In this document: piece by piece, positions 16,020-23,914 of the stretch
How positions within the stretch are numbered: the first letter of the stretch is position 1
Layout: the number at the start of each line of letters is the position of its first letter
Source: Spirochaetales bacterium
GTDB taxonomy: Bacteria > Spirochaetota > Spirochaetia > Treponematales > UBA12059
Length of the DNA stretch: 43,958 bases
Assembly: GCA_016926955.1 (NCBI GenBank)
Contig: JAFGNN010000003.1
Span: 1 to 43,958 of the forward strand
Reading direction: 5' to 3'
Notes under the pieces: model-generated
What the model was told of the DNA's origin: nothing
Seen by the model: the letters and a program-made list of their open reading frames with translations, nothing else
Database searches by the model: none
Position numbers and translations under genes: made by a program

Positions 16020-19000
16020 TCACAGCGAAAAATTCACCCATGCCCGAAGCTCGGCGCGCCAGTCGATCGTGCCGCCGAGGGTCTGTTCGGTCGGAGCATC
16101 GGGGCCGAAGCTGCGGTAGTGGAGCTCGAAGCCGAAACGGTTCGCGGCGTCCATGAGCGAGGGCTTGCCGAAGGCCCACGAGGCGCCGAGCTTGGCCTGG
16201 ACGGGAAAGGTGATCTGGAACTCGCGGTACCAAGGCTCCGGTCCCCAGGAGTCGAGGAAGAGCTCGCCGTCGAGCGTCAGGCGGTCGACGGTGAGGCGGG
16301 CAGTGCCGCCCGCATACTCGGCCGGCTCCTTGGCCGGATCGCCGCCGCTCTGCGCCTTCCCGGCCGAGGCTGTGGCGACGAGCCGGACCGCGGGGGCGAG
16401 CCGCGCCACCGCGCGCGCCTCGAGCGACCAGGTGCCGGAGATTTCGGGCAGGCCCGAGGGCCAGACCATGACGGTGCCGACCGAGTCCGATACGAAGCTC
16501 GGGGCGTCGGTCGCGCCGAGCAGGAAGTCGTAGCCGAAGGCCAGCGAGGCGGCGAAGGGCGCGTCCTCGCGGTCGTCATTGTTCCAGTCGTGGAACCAGG
16601 TGGCGCCGGTCGGGTCCCAGGCCGCCACGAGCTCGCCGCGGATCGCCTTCCTGTTGTTCCAGACGAAGAACAGGTCCGTGTAGTCGCGGGGATGGACGCC
16701 GAGGAACGATATATCGGGAAGCGGGCCGTACACCGGTCGGCGCCACAGGAACTTCGGGGACAGGGCCAGGGGACCGTAGGCGAAGGTCAACCCAGCCTCG
16801 ATGTCGAAGCGGTTGCCCGTGCCCGGGTCGGCGATGAAGCTGCCGCCGCGCGCGATGGCGCTCTCGCCGCCCGCGAGTGGACCCAGGTAAATTCCCTGCA
16901 CGTAGGCGAGAGGCAGGTACGGCACGGCGGCGGTCGAAAGCCTGAGCTTGGCGCCGAGCGCGTCGAGCGCCGTGGCGCGCCGGTCGAGCCAGACATTCCA
17001 GGCGCTGCCGCCCGAACCCATGCCGGGCGTGGTCGGCACGGCCACGTCGAAGGTTTCGCCGATCCGCTCGGGCGAGCCGAGCATGAGGCCGAGCTGCGCC
17101 GTGAACAGGTCGGGCCGTGCGTACTCGAACATCGCGCTCGTGCGGCGGGAAAGCGGAGTCTTGGCATACTCCGCCGCCCGAACCGCGCCTCCGAGGACCG
17201 CGTCCGGGTAGGCAAGCTCCTCGACGTGCACGAGGGCGGCGGAGAAGTCCCCGAAGTCGCGGCGGTATTTGCCGAGCAGCGAGGGCATGGCGCCGGCGTA
17301 GGGTTCGGGTCCGCCGTAGAGGGTCAGCCCTTCGAAGGCGCCCTTGAGACTGAGCTCGAGGGCGAAGGGGGCGGAGGATCCGTTAAGGTCCATCGAGTAG
17401 CGGTCGAAAGCTTCCGGCAGGAAGCCGAAGACGTCCCCTTCCAGCGCCCAGTCCGCGTGCCCTGTTTTATAGAAGAACTCGGCCCGGAGCGCGTCGTTCT
17501 CGTACAGTCCCGAGGCGGAGGCGACGGCGACCGGGGCCGTGGTGCCTTTCTGCCAGGTGAGCGTGCCGGGGGCCGCGAACCACGAGAGCGGCACGCCGTC
17601 CGTGTCGAAGTAGCGGCTGTCGGTCCCGAAGTCGAGGGACAGGGCCGCCTCGAGCCCGTCGTTCGGGCGGAAGTCCAAGTCGACGCGCGCCGTCTCGACG
17701 CGGCGGAAGGCAAGCCTTTCCTTGGCGCCCTCGAGGTCGGCCAGGTCGGTTTCGGTGGCGTCGAAAAAGCCGCGAGCCTCGACGGAACCGGTAACGGAAA
17801 GCGGCGAACGGTCCTTCAGAGCGTTCCGGAGCGCGAGGGTGTCGGCCCGGATTACAGCGTCGGCGATCGAAATCGCGGCGAAGTGGTCTTTCGCCTGCTT
17901 CGAGCCGGACCGGTAGAGATCGAGCGTCCATGCGTCCTTGAGCATCCAGTACGCGGCGCGCGGAATCCGCCGCCGGAGGCCGTCGTCGGAGAGCTCGCCC
18001 TGCGCGACGATGCCGAACCACTCCTCGTTCATGTTGTTCCGTCCCGGCATCGCGTCGAAATCGTAGGCTCCGTTCGTCCAGGTGCCCGTCGTGTCGTGTT
18101 CGTCGAGCCCGGACTCCATGCCGTGCTTCCACCACTCGTCCATCCACTCGAACACGAAGCCGCCCACCACGTTCTGGCTGCGCCCCTTGCCGTAGGCCTG
18201 CGAGTAGAGTTCGTCCCACTGGTCGCGGAGGTACTCCGCCTGGGAATACTGGTCCTCGACCGAGCGCGAGATGTCATAGGCGTCGGCCCCGAACTCGGTG
18301 AAGACGATGGGCACGTCGAGGGTCTCCTCGACGCTGGCGTAGAAACCGGAGTAAGCGCGTCGCCCCCGGTAGGTGTTGACGCCGAGTATGTCGAGTTCCG
18401 GACAGAGCTCGGCCACGAGGTCCAGGTACCCGAGGTCGCCGTTGACGATGCCCACGGGATGGTTCGGGTCGATCGACTTGCCGAGCTCGACCGCCTCGCC
18501 GAGCAGGCTGTAGAGGAAGCGCGCCTTGGCGTCGAGGCGCTGCCCCTGCGGCAGGTCCTCGATGGCGCCGGAGCTCCACTCGAGCCCGTAGTTCCCTTCG
18601 TTGCCCAGCATGAACATGAGGACGCCGTCGACGTCCCTGAAGGTCTCGAAGGTCTTCCGCGCCTGCTCGAGCAGGAACGCGCGCGTCGCCGGATCCGAAT
18701 AATCGGTGTGGGCGTACCAGCGTCCGTCCACGGTGACGCCGTAGCGGCCGAACAGGTCGTTGACGATGGTCCAGATGCCGTAGCGCGCGTGGATGTACTC
18801 TATCCATTCCGGGGGAATCGTGGTGAAGGCCCGGATCGCGGTGGCGCCCATGCGCTTCAGGAGCGTCATGTCGGCATCTATGGTCGCCCGGATGAAGTCC
18901 TCGGGTTTCGACCAGAGATCATAGGTGTAATTCTCGCCGATCGGCGTGTAGGACCACACCACGCCCTTTACCTGGAAGTCGCGGCCGTCGGCCACGAGCT

Positions 19001-19118
19001 TCCAGCCGCCTTCGTCCTTGATCGTCTCCACGAGCTGGCCTTCCGCGAAGGCCGGCGCGAGCGCGAGCAGGAAAGCCAGGAGGATGGCCGCCCGCGGGAA
19101 GCATTTCATCGATATCAT
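16020..19118 (-). CDS. Glycosidase-outer membrane beta-barrel fusion protein
   Basis: This 1,032-residue protein has a signal peptide (cut near AFA, residue 25). A clan GH-A TIM-barrel of about 400 residues follows, with the acid/base motif MLGNEG (Glu174) and nucleophile motif VFTEFG (Glu275), closest by eye to GH2/GH72-type enzymes. From about residue 435 to the end, the sequence switches to alternating hydrophobic/polar strands rich in aromatic residues, Gly and Ala (for example FAASLAFGYDFLLGATD, WSLEARAVARLAPAVRLVA, RAELRAWVNFSL). This is typical of an outer-membrane beta-barrel and long enough for 20 or more strands. I infer a surface enzyme anchored by, or feeding, its own pore. The ATG at 19118 has GAGGAG 6-7 nt upstream. 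It lies 10 bp after the CBM9-like gene. I do not know this architecture as an established family. Confidence 0.8.
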   Translation of the reverse strand: MISMKCFPRAAILLAFLLALAPAFAEGQLVETIKDEGGWKLVADGRDFQVKGVVWSYTPIGENYTYDLWSKPEDFIRATIDADMTLLKRMGATAIRAFTTIPPEWIEYIHARYGIWTIVNDLFGRYGVTVDGRWYAHTDYSDPATRAFLLEQARKTFETFRDVDGVLMFMLGNEGNYGLEWSSGAIEDLPQGQRLDAKARFLYSLLGEAVELGKSIDPNHPVGIVNGDLGYLDLVAELCPELDILGVNTYRGRRAYSGFYASVEETLDVPIVFTEFGADAYDISRSVEDQYSQAEYLRDQWDELYSQAYGKGRSQNVVGGFVFEWMDEWWKHGMESGLDEHDTTGTWTNGAYDFDAMPGRNNMNEEWFGIVAQGELSDDGLRRRIPRAAYWMLKDAWTLDLYRSGSKQAKDHFAAISIADAVIRADTLALRNALKDRSPLSVTGSVEARGFFDATETDLADLEGAKERLAFRRVETARVDLDFRPNDGLEAALSLDFGTDSRYFDTDGVPLSWFAAPGTLTWQKGTTAPVAVASASGLYENDALRAEFFYKTGHADWALEGDVFGFLPEAFDRYSMDLNGSSAPFALELSLKGAFEGLTLYGGPEPYAGAMPSLLGKYRRDFGDFSAALVHVEELAYPDAVLGGAVRAAEYAKTPLSRRTSAMFEYARPDLFTAQLGLMLGSPERIGETFDVAVPTTPGMGSGGSAWNVWLDRRATALDALGAKLRLSTAAVPYLPLAYVQGIYLGPLAGGESAIARGGSFIADPGTGNRFDIEAGLTFAYGPLALSPKFLWRRPVYGPLPDISFLGVHPRDYTDLFFVWNNRKAIRGELVAAWDPTGATWFHDWNNDDREDAPFAASLAFGYDFLLGATDAPSFVSDSVGTVMVWPSGLPEISGTWSLEARAVARLAPAVRLVATASAGKAQSGGDPAKEPAEYAGGTARLTVDRLTLDGELFLDSWGPEPWYREFQITFPVQAKLGASWAFGKPSLMDAANRFGFELHYRSFGPDAPTEQTLGGTIDWRAELRAWVNFSL

Positions 19119-19128
19119 GGCGCGCTCC

Positions 19129-19863
19129 TCACCGATCCCCGGGCAGGGGCAGAACCACGCCGTCTCCCCAGACCGAGGCGTCGGAGTAGGGATCGTCCTT
19201 CGGCGACTTCCAGTGTGTCAGCCGGTCGCGCTCGATGCGGGCGGCGTCGTTCACCTGGAATTCGAGCCGGATGGCCTGCCCTTCCGAAAAGCGCTTGATG
19301 AGCAGCAGGTCGAGCGGGATGCGGGCTTCGATGGAGTAACCGTCCTCGCGGTAGACCACCGCGGCCTCGCAGCGTTCGGCGACGCCCACGTCGTTTACTG
19401 AAAGGTCGAAAGCGAAGATGTCGTCCTTCGAGACCGGCACGATCCGGATGTGGTTGTCATCCTTGGCGAAGGCCTGGTGCCGCGAGGTGACGACGCCGAG
19501 GTAGATCTCGACCGAGTCGTCGCGCCAGGCGATGGGAGCCGGAAGGTCGACCTCGTTGGGCCTGAGGTCGTAGACGTCGGCGTAGACGTAGAGATCCTCG
19601 TTGTCGGAGCGGAGGACGAAAAAGCCGACTCCCTCGCCCTCGGTGCGCTTGCCGGCGAACACCACGGTCTCGGTGCTGGAGCCCTGGAGCCCATCCCAGT
19701 CGGAAAAGTCGCCGTCGATGGCTGGCGCCGGTCCGAGCCAGAGCACGCCCCGCCGGTTGTCCTCGAAGTTCCGCGTCTGCGCGAACGCGGGCGGGACCGA
19801 CAGTACGCAGGCGAGAGCCAGAAGCAACGCCGCTTCCCGCGGCAACGAAGTTGTCCGGTGCAT
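19129..19863 (-). CDS. Secreted CBM9-like carbohydrate-binding protein
   Basis: The product is a 244-residue secreted protein with a signal peptide ending near AFA (about residue 28). The remaining 215 residues follow the family 9 carbohydrate-binding pattern: an opening APAIDGDFSDWDGL motif, EDLYVYADVYD, RDDSVEIYLGV, GYSIEARIPLDLL, LEFQVNDA, and a closing HWKSP...WGDGVVLPL. No catalytic domain is present, so it probably binds glucan outside the cell or docks it to the neighbouring surface proteins. It is the first gene of the long minus-strand operon that includes the glycosidase-barrel, the surface lipoprotein and transporter cassette 2. It is transcribed divergently from lacI under paired operators. 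Confidence 0.82.
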   Translation of the reverse strand: MHRTTSLPREAALLLALACVLSVPPAFAQTRNFEDNRRGVLWLGPAPAIDGDFSDWDGLQGSSTETVVFAGKRTEGEGVGFFVLRSDNEDLYVYADVYDLRPNEVDLPAPIAWRDDSVEIYLGVVTSRHQAFAKDDNHIRIVPVSKDDIFAFDLSVNDVGVAERCEAAVVYREDGYSIEARIPLDLLLIKRFSEGQAIRLEFQVNDAARIERDRLTHWKSPKDDPYSDASVWGDGVVLPLPGDR

Positions 19864-19882
19864 GGGATTCCCCTGTCAAAAC

Positions 19883-19900
19883 TTTGTAGACGTATACATA
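19883..19900. promoter_or_regulatory. LacI-type operator O1
   Basis: TTTGTAGACGTATACATA matches the perfect palindrome at 22061-22078 at 14 of 18 positions. It lies just downstream of the predicted start site of the CBM9-like operon, a position suited to repression. Confidence 0.65.
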
Positions 19901-19911
19901 AAACTTGGTGA

Positions 19912-19940
19912 AGGGTAGACCCGTACTTTCGGGCTGTCAA
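19912..19940 (-). promoter_or_regulatory. Promoter of the CBM9-like / cassette-2 operon
   Basis: On the minus strand TTGACA (19935-19940) and TACCCT (19912-19917) are 17 nt apart. Operators O1 and O2 flank it on both sides. A second TTGACA at 19874-19879 is too near the ATG to act as a -35. Confidence 0.5.
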
Positions 19941-19946
19941 CCAAAA

Positions 19947-19964
19947 TATGTATACGTATTCATT
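19947..19964. promoter_or_regulatory. LacI-type operator O2
   Basis: TATGTATACGTATTCATT matches the consensus palindrome at 16 of 18 positions. It lies upstream of both divergent promoters, 5 bp before the -35 of lacI, so it could serve autorepression and loop with O1. Confidence 0.7.
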
Positions 19965-19969
19965 TTCTC

Positions 19970-19998
19970 TTGCCGCTCCGTGGCGAAGAACGTATAGT
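19970..19998 (+). promoter_or_regulatory. lacI promoter, probably leaderless
   Basis: TTGCCG (19970-19975) and TATAGT (19993-19998, five of six consensus bases) are spaced by 17 nt. The ATG begins 6 nt after the -10, which puts the expected RNA start on the start codon itself. No Shine-Dalgarno sequence is present. Confidence 0.6.
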
Positions 19999-20004
19999 CG
20001 AGTC

Positions 20005-21039
20005 ATGCCGAACCAACGCGACGTCGCGACCCTCGCGAACCTCTCTTCCGCCACGGTCTCCCGCTACCTGAGCGACCCGGCCAGCGTGAGCCCGGCCGCT
20101 GCAGCCCGCATCCAGGCCGCCATCGACGAGCTCGGTTACCACGTCGATTACTCCGCGCAGTGCCTGAAGACCGGAAAGTACAACCACATCGGAATCCTCG
20201 CGCCTGGCATCGGTCCCTTCTATTGGGAGGTGTTCTCGTGGATTCAGTGGCGCCTCAACGAAGAGGGCTACTTCAGCACCCTCTTCTTTACGCGCGACGT
20301 GAACACGCTCGACCACAGCTACGGCGACATGGTCCCGCCCTTCCTCAAGAAGCGCCAGCTCGACGGCGTCGTGTTCTTTCCCCTCCTTTCCCGGGAGGAC
20401 GACACCATCCTCGACAACCTGGCAAGCTGGAACCATCCTTTCGTCGTGGCTGACCGCTGCGTGGACGATCCGGGCCTCTTCCAGGCCTGCATGGACAACG
20501 AAGGCAGCGGCAGGCGCGCCGCCGAGGAACTGCTCGAGCGGGGGCACCGGGACTTCCTCTTCCTCTGGGGAAGGCGCGACTCCTCGGCCGCGGTCGAACG
20601 CCATCGCGGCTTCCGCTCGCGGCTCGCGGAGGCGGGAATCGAACTGAGTCCTGACCGCGAGCTCGAGGGCGAGTTCAACGCCGAGGTGAGCTATCAGCTG
20701 GCACGCGGACGGATGGGAAGCCTGCCGCCCTTCAGCGCGGTATTCGCCTCAAACGACTCCATGGCCATCGGCTTCATGCGCGCCGCGCACGAGGCGGGAC
20801 TCGCCTGCCCGCGCGACTACTCCATCGTCGGCTTCGACGACAACCTGGAATTCGCTCCATTCACGGACCCGCCGCTCTCGAGCTTCCGCCAGCCCGTCCA
20901 GGACTTCGGCGTCGCGGCCGCCTCGCTCATCCTCTCGCTGGTCCGGGGCGATGAGCCGGACAGGCGTCGCCTCCTGTTCGAGCCCCGCTTCGTGTCCCGC
21001 GACTCCATCGGACCCGCGCCGGACCGGAGCGCGCGATGA
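20005..21039 (+). CDS. LacI-family transcriptional regulator
   Basis: The product is a 344-residue LacI/GalR-type repressor. The N-terminal helix-turn-helix and hinge helix are clear (RDVATLANLSSATVSRYLSDPASVSPAAAARIQAAIDELGY). A periplasmic-binding-protein-like sensor domain follows, with DGVVFFPLL, FAVFASNDSMAIGFMRA-type motifs and a closing SIVGFDDNLEFAPFTDPPLSSFRQP. The start at 20005 places the HTH at the N-terminus and follows a promoter by 6 nt without a ribosome site. Four related palindromes in the two neighbouring promoter regions (19883, 19947, 21932, 22061) are its likely operators, so it would control itself, the CBM9-like operon, GH16 and GH17. The stop overlaps the GH16 start as ATGA. 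The effector is unknown, probably a glucan-derived sugar. Confidence 0.93.
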   Translation: MPNQRDVATLANLSSATVSRYLSDPASVSPAAAARIQAAIDELGYHVDYSAQCLKTGKYNHIGILAPGIGPFYWEVFSWIQWRLNEEGYFSTLFFTRDVNTLDHSYGDMVPPFLKKRQLDGVVFFPLLSREDDTILDNLASWNHPFVVADRCVDDPGLFQACMDNEGSGRRAAEELLERGHRDFLFLWGRRDSSAAVERHRGFRSRLAEAGIELSPDRELEGEFNAEVSYQLARGRMGSLPPFSAVFASNDSMAIGFMRAAHEAGLACPRDYSIVGFDDNLEFAPFTDPPLSSFRQPVQDFGVAAASLILSLVRGDEPDRRRLLFEPRFVSRDSIGPAPDRSAR

Positions 21040-21911
21040 AAGTCGGAGGACCGCCCCCCGCGATGCGCGCGGCGCGGCTCGCCGCCTTCGCCGCGCTGCC
21101 GCTGGCCATCTCCGCCTGCGTCGAACCGGGCGGCACCCTGGTCGAGGAATTCCTGACCATAGACCTTACGGACTGGACCCTGGCCTGGAGCGACGAGTTC
21201 GAAGGGCCTGGCCTCGACGCGGCCAAGTGGGTGCCCGAAATCGGCAACGGTTCGGGCGGCTGGGGCAATGGCGAACTGCAGTACTACACCGCGCGGCCGG
21301 AGAACCTCGCCATTGTCGAGGCGGACGGCGCCTCCGCGCTCCGCATCGCCGCGCGCGCGGAAGCCTACAAGGGCTTCGCTTACACCTCGGCGCGCATCAA
21401 GACCGAAAGGAAATTCTCGTTCCAGTATGGCCGCGCGGAAGCCCGCATCAGGCTGCCGGCGGGGCAAGGTCTCTGGCCGGCGTTCTGGATGCTCGGCGAC
21501 TCCATCGATCCGCTCGGCTGGCCTGAATGCGGCGAGATCGACATCCTCGAGATGAAGGGCGGCATCTCGGACGATACCGTGTCGGGCACCATCCACTACA
21601 AGAACGCCTCAGGCTATCACCAGTACACCCCCCCGGGCGAGGCGCCCCTCCCCTCAGGCGTCTTCGCGGACGGCTGGCACGTCTTCGGCGTCGACTGGAA
21701 CGCCGAACGCGTCCTCTGGTACCTCGACGGCGAAGTCTTCCACCGCGAATCCGTGGTCGAAGCGGACCGCGAGGAATTCCGCTCGGGGCCCTTTTTCCTG
21801 ATACTCAACCTGGCGGTCGGCGGGCAGTTCCTCGGATACCAGACGCCGCCTTCCGGCTTTGCAAGCGCGGAAATGCTCGTCGACTGGGTCAGGGTGTACC
21901 AAAAGCCCTGA
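21036..21911 (+). CDS. GH16 endo-beta-glucanase lipoprotein
   Basis: The product is a 291-residue family 16 glycoside hydrolase and probable lipoprotein (LAISAC, Cys28), so it should be held at a membrane surface rather than released. Its core motifs are WTLAWSDEFEG, GNGELQYYT, FWMLG, the catalytic EIDILE at residues 167-172 (Glu167 nucleophile, Glu172 acid/base) and the closing LNLAVGGQF / VDWVRVY. The start overlaps the lacI stop by 4 bp (ATGA), so it is made with the regulator. It is the second GH16 of the locus; the two differ in anchoring (secreted versus lipidated) and in inserts around the active site, which suggests complementary cutting. A laminarinase role is inferred. Confidence 0.92.
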   Translation: MKVGGPPPAMRAARLAAFAALPLAISACVEPGGTLVEEFLTIDLTDWTLAWSDEFEGPGLDAAKWVPEIGNGSGGWGNGELQYYTARPENLAIVEADGASALRIAARAEAYKGFAYTSARIKTERKFSFQYGRAEARIRLPAGQGLWPAFWMLGDSIDPLGWPECGEIDILEMKGGISDDTVSGTIHYKNASGYHQYTPPGEAPLPSGVFADGWHVFGVDWNAERVLWYLDGEVFHRESVVEADREEFRSGPFFLILNLAVGGQFLGYQTPPSGFASAEMLVDWVRVYQKP

Positions 21912-21931
21912 CTGAGCGGCCTCGCCACCCC

Positions 21932-21949
21932 AGTGAATACGTCTACATT
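21932..21949. promoter_or_regulatory. LacI-type operator O3
   Basis: AGTGAATACGTCTACATT matches the consensus palindrome at 15 of 18 positions and lies 5 bp upstream of the -35 of the GH17 promoter. Confidence 0.62.
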
Positions 21950-21954
21950 TTTTC

Positions 21955-21983
21955 TTGACAGCTCCCCGAAGCGGGGCTAGCCT
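21955..21983 (+). promoter_or_regulatory. GH17 gene promoter
   Basis: TTGACA (21955-21960) and TAGCCT (21978-21983) are separated by 17 nt, with operator O3 just upstream and O4 about 70 bp downstream of the expected RNA start. This gives a 5' leader of about 100 nt before the ATG at 22093. Confidence 0.55.
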
Positions 21984-22060
21984 CTCCACATTCCAGAACA
22001 GCGCACTTGCATCCGAGCCCATCGCGCCACGCGTGACAGAGTCCGGATGGATTGGCTGCA

Positions 22061-22078
22061 AATGTATACGTATACATT
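22061..22078. promoter_or_regulatory. LacI-type operator O4, perfect palindrome
   Basis: AATGTATACGTATACATT is a perfect 18-bp palindrome, 14 bp upstream of the GH17 start codon and inside its predicted leader. It is the best match among the four operator-like sites and serves here as the reference sequence for the motif. Confidence 0.78.
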
Positions 22079-22092
22079 CCGGGAGGAACCTG

Positions 22093-23859
22093 ATGAAGCT
22101 CCTGCAATTAGGCGCGCTTTCGTGCTCCGCCATCCTCGCGCTCGGCCTCGCGGCCTGCGACCCCTCGGGAACCCCTGTCGAGGACTTCCGGCCGGTCGTC
22201 AGGCGCGAGCTCCCCGCCGAATTTTCTGCGCGGCGCGCCGTCGCCTACTCCGGCTACCGCGAGGGACAGAGCCCCGCGACGGAGATCTATCCGAGCGAGG
22301 CCGAAATCCTCGAGGACCTCCAGCTGCTCGTCGACGGGGGCTTCGGCCTGATCCGGCTCTACGACGCCTCCGAGCACGCGGTCCGCACCCTCAAGGTGAT
22401 CGCCGACAACACGCTCGACCTCAAGGCCATGCTCGGGGTCTGGATCGCAGGTTCCAGGGCGACGCACGGAGCGGAGAACGACGCGCAGGTGGCGGCCGCG
22501 GTCGCGCTCGCGGACGCCTACCCGGACACCGTGATCGCGCTCAGCGTGGGCAACGAGACCCTGGTCGACTGGTCGAGCCTCGACGTGCCGCCGGACGATC
22601 TCAGGTACTATATCGACACCGTGCGCGCGGCGGTGTCGCAGCCCGTGGGCACCGACGACAACTGGGAACCCTTCAGCCTCAAGGCCGAGGGTGGCGTCCC
22701 GTACGCCGACGCAGCGGGCATCATAAAGGTGATGGGATCGGTCGACTTCCTGGCCGTCCACACCTACGCCTACTGGGACTCGAACTGGGACCTCTGGGAC
22801 TGGCGGCAGGCCGAGGTCGCGGAAGCCGACCGGGCCACGGCGATGATGGACGCGGCGCTCGACTACGCCAAGGCCAACCTCCGCGCCGTGCGCGAGGCGC
22901 TCGACGGACTGGGCTTCGACGTTCCCCTGGCCATCGGCGAGACGGGCTGGCAGAACGCGGGCTATCCCGGACGCGCCCACCCGGTCAACCAGAAGATGTA
23001 CTACGACCGCGTCATGGGCTGGACCTACGACGCCGCCGGGATGGATGCCGAGAGCCCCGTCGCCTGCTTCTGGTTCGAGGCCTTCAACGAGCCCTGGAAA
23101 GGCGGCGACGACGCGTGGGGCCTCTTCGACGTCGAGCGCGCCCCGCGCTACGTCATCAAGGACCTGGCCGCCTATTCGGCACTCGTCTCGCCGGATGCGG
23201 CCCTCACCGACGCGGACGCGCTCAAGTACACCGTCCTGGAGCCGCGGGTCGTGACCGCGCCGAGCTACTACGTCTACGCCGACACGATTCCGACCGATCC
23301 GGCCGTCGCGATGAGCTCGCTCGAGGACTACGCGTGGCCCTGGAATTTCTGGGAGAACGACACCACCGGCACCGCGGCCGAGGACACGACGGCCGCCGCG
23401 CCCGAGGGAACCAACGCGCTCAAGGTGACTCCCGATCCGCTCGTCTGGGGCTGGGGCATGGCCTACGCGCTCAAGGACGCGCCCGAGGACCTGAGCGCTT
23501 TCGTCGACGCCGGCCATCTGCGCTTCAAGGTCAAGACGACCTATGCCGGCAAGCTGGAATTCGGCTTCCTGACCGGAAACGCGCAGGACAGCCTGGCGGT
23601 CGACGTCTACCTCGCCGTCGACCCGGCCTCGAACGCCTACGGCTACGCTAATGACGGCGCCTGGCACGAGGTCGCCATCCCGATCGCCGCCATAACGGCG
23701 CGGGCGGCCCCCGCCTACGGAATGTCCGGCAGCGCGACCCTGAACATGGCGGAAGTCTACAACACCTTCGTGATAGCGGACCGCTACGCGACCACAGGAA
23801 ACGTCGCGGGCGCCACGACGGAGATCTGGCTCGACGACGTTCGCTGGACTCAGGACTAG
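22093..23859 (+). CDS. GH17-type beta-1,3-glucanase lipoprotein with C-terminal binding domain
   Basis: The product is a 588-residue lipoprotein (LGLAAC, Cys22). The catalytic part, about residues 45-390, has the GH17 layout: AYSGYREGQSP, IRLYDASEHAVRTL, ALSVGNETLVDW with acid/base Glu155, FLAVHTYAYWD, and PLAIGETGWQN with nucleophile Glu283. From about residue 440 a beta-sandwich module follows (AGHLRFKVKTTYAGKLEFGFL ... WHEVAIPIAAI ... EIWLDDVRW) that resembles carbohydrate-binding modules. GH17 bacterial enzymes act on beta-1,3-glucan, which gives the clearest hint to the substrate of the whole locus. The ATG follows GGAGG by 6 nt; the open frame further upstream contains operator O4 and is not coding. 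It is regulated by O3/O4 and followed by a terminator. Confidence 0.88.
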   Translation: MKLLQLGALSCSAILALGLAACDPSGTPVEDFRPVVRRELPAEFSARRAVAYSGYREGQSPATEIYPSEAEILEDLQLLVDGGFGLIRLYDASEHAVRTLKVIADNTLDLKAMLGVWIAGSRATHGAENDAQVAAAVALADAYPDTVIALSVGNETLVDWSSLDVPPDDLRYYIDTVRAAVSQPVGTDDNWEPFSLKAEGGVPYADAAGIIKVMGSVDFLAVHTYAYWDSNWDLWDWRQAEVAEADRATAMMDAALDYAKANLRAVREALDGLGFDVPLAIGETGWQNAGYPGRAHPVNQKMYYDRVMGWTYDAAGMDAESPVACFWFEAFNEPWKGGDDAWGLFDVERAPRYVIKDLAAYSALVSPDAALTDADALKYTVLEPRVVTAPSYYVYADTIPTDPAVAMSSLEDYAWPWNFWENDTTGTAAEDTTAAAPEGTNALKVTPDPLVWGWGMAYALKDAPEDLSAFVDAGHLRFKVKTTYAGKLEFGFLTGNAQDSLAVDVYLAVDPASNAYGYANDGAWHEVAIPIAAITARAAPAYGMSGSATLNMAEVYNTFVIADRYATTGNVAGATTEIWLDDVRWTQD

Positions 23860-23877
23860 CCGGCTCGCTTCATGACG

Positions 23878-23913
23878 GAAAACGCCGCCGGCCACCGGGC
23901 CGGCGGCGTTTTC
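23878..23913. terminator. Bidirectional terminator between GH17 and beta-propeller genes
   Basis: A perfect 12-bp stem (23881-23892 with 23899-23910, AACGCCGCCGGC / GCCGGCGGCGTT) has A residues on the left and a T run on the right, so it can act for both convergent genes. The right edge reaches the stop region of the minus-strand gene at 23915. Confidence 0.8.
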
Positions 23914-23914
23914 A

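Noticed and set aside
16008-19298. 1,096-codon open frame on the plus strand opposite the glycosidase-barrel gene
   Set aside because: Its composition is the low-complexity mix of Glu, Gly, Arg and Val expected for an antisense frame in GC-rich DNA, and it has no ribosome site or motif.
19874-19879. TTGACA on the minus strand close to the CBM9-like gene
   Set aside because: It lies only 10 bp before the ATG, so a transcript from it would start inside the gene; the pair at 19912-19940 fits better.
22108-23895. Long minus-strand open frame across the GH17 gene
   Set aside because: It is an antisense shadow: the plus frame has a lipobox, both GH17 catalytic motifs, a promoter, operators and a ribosome site.
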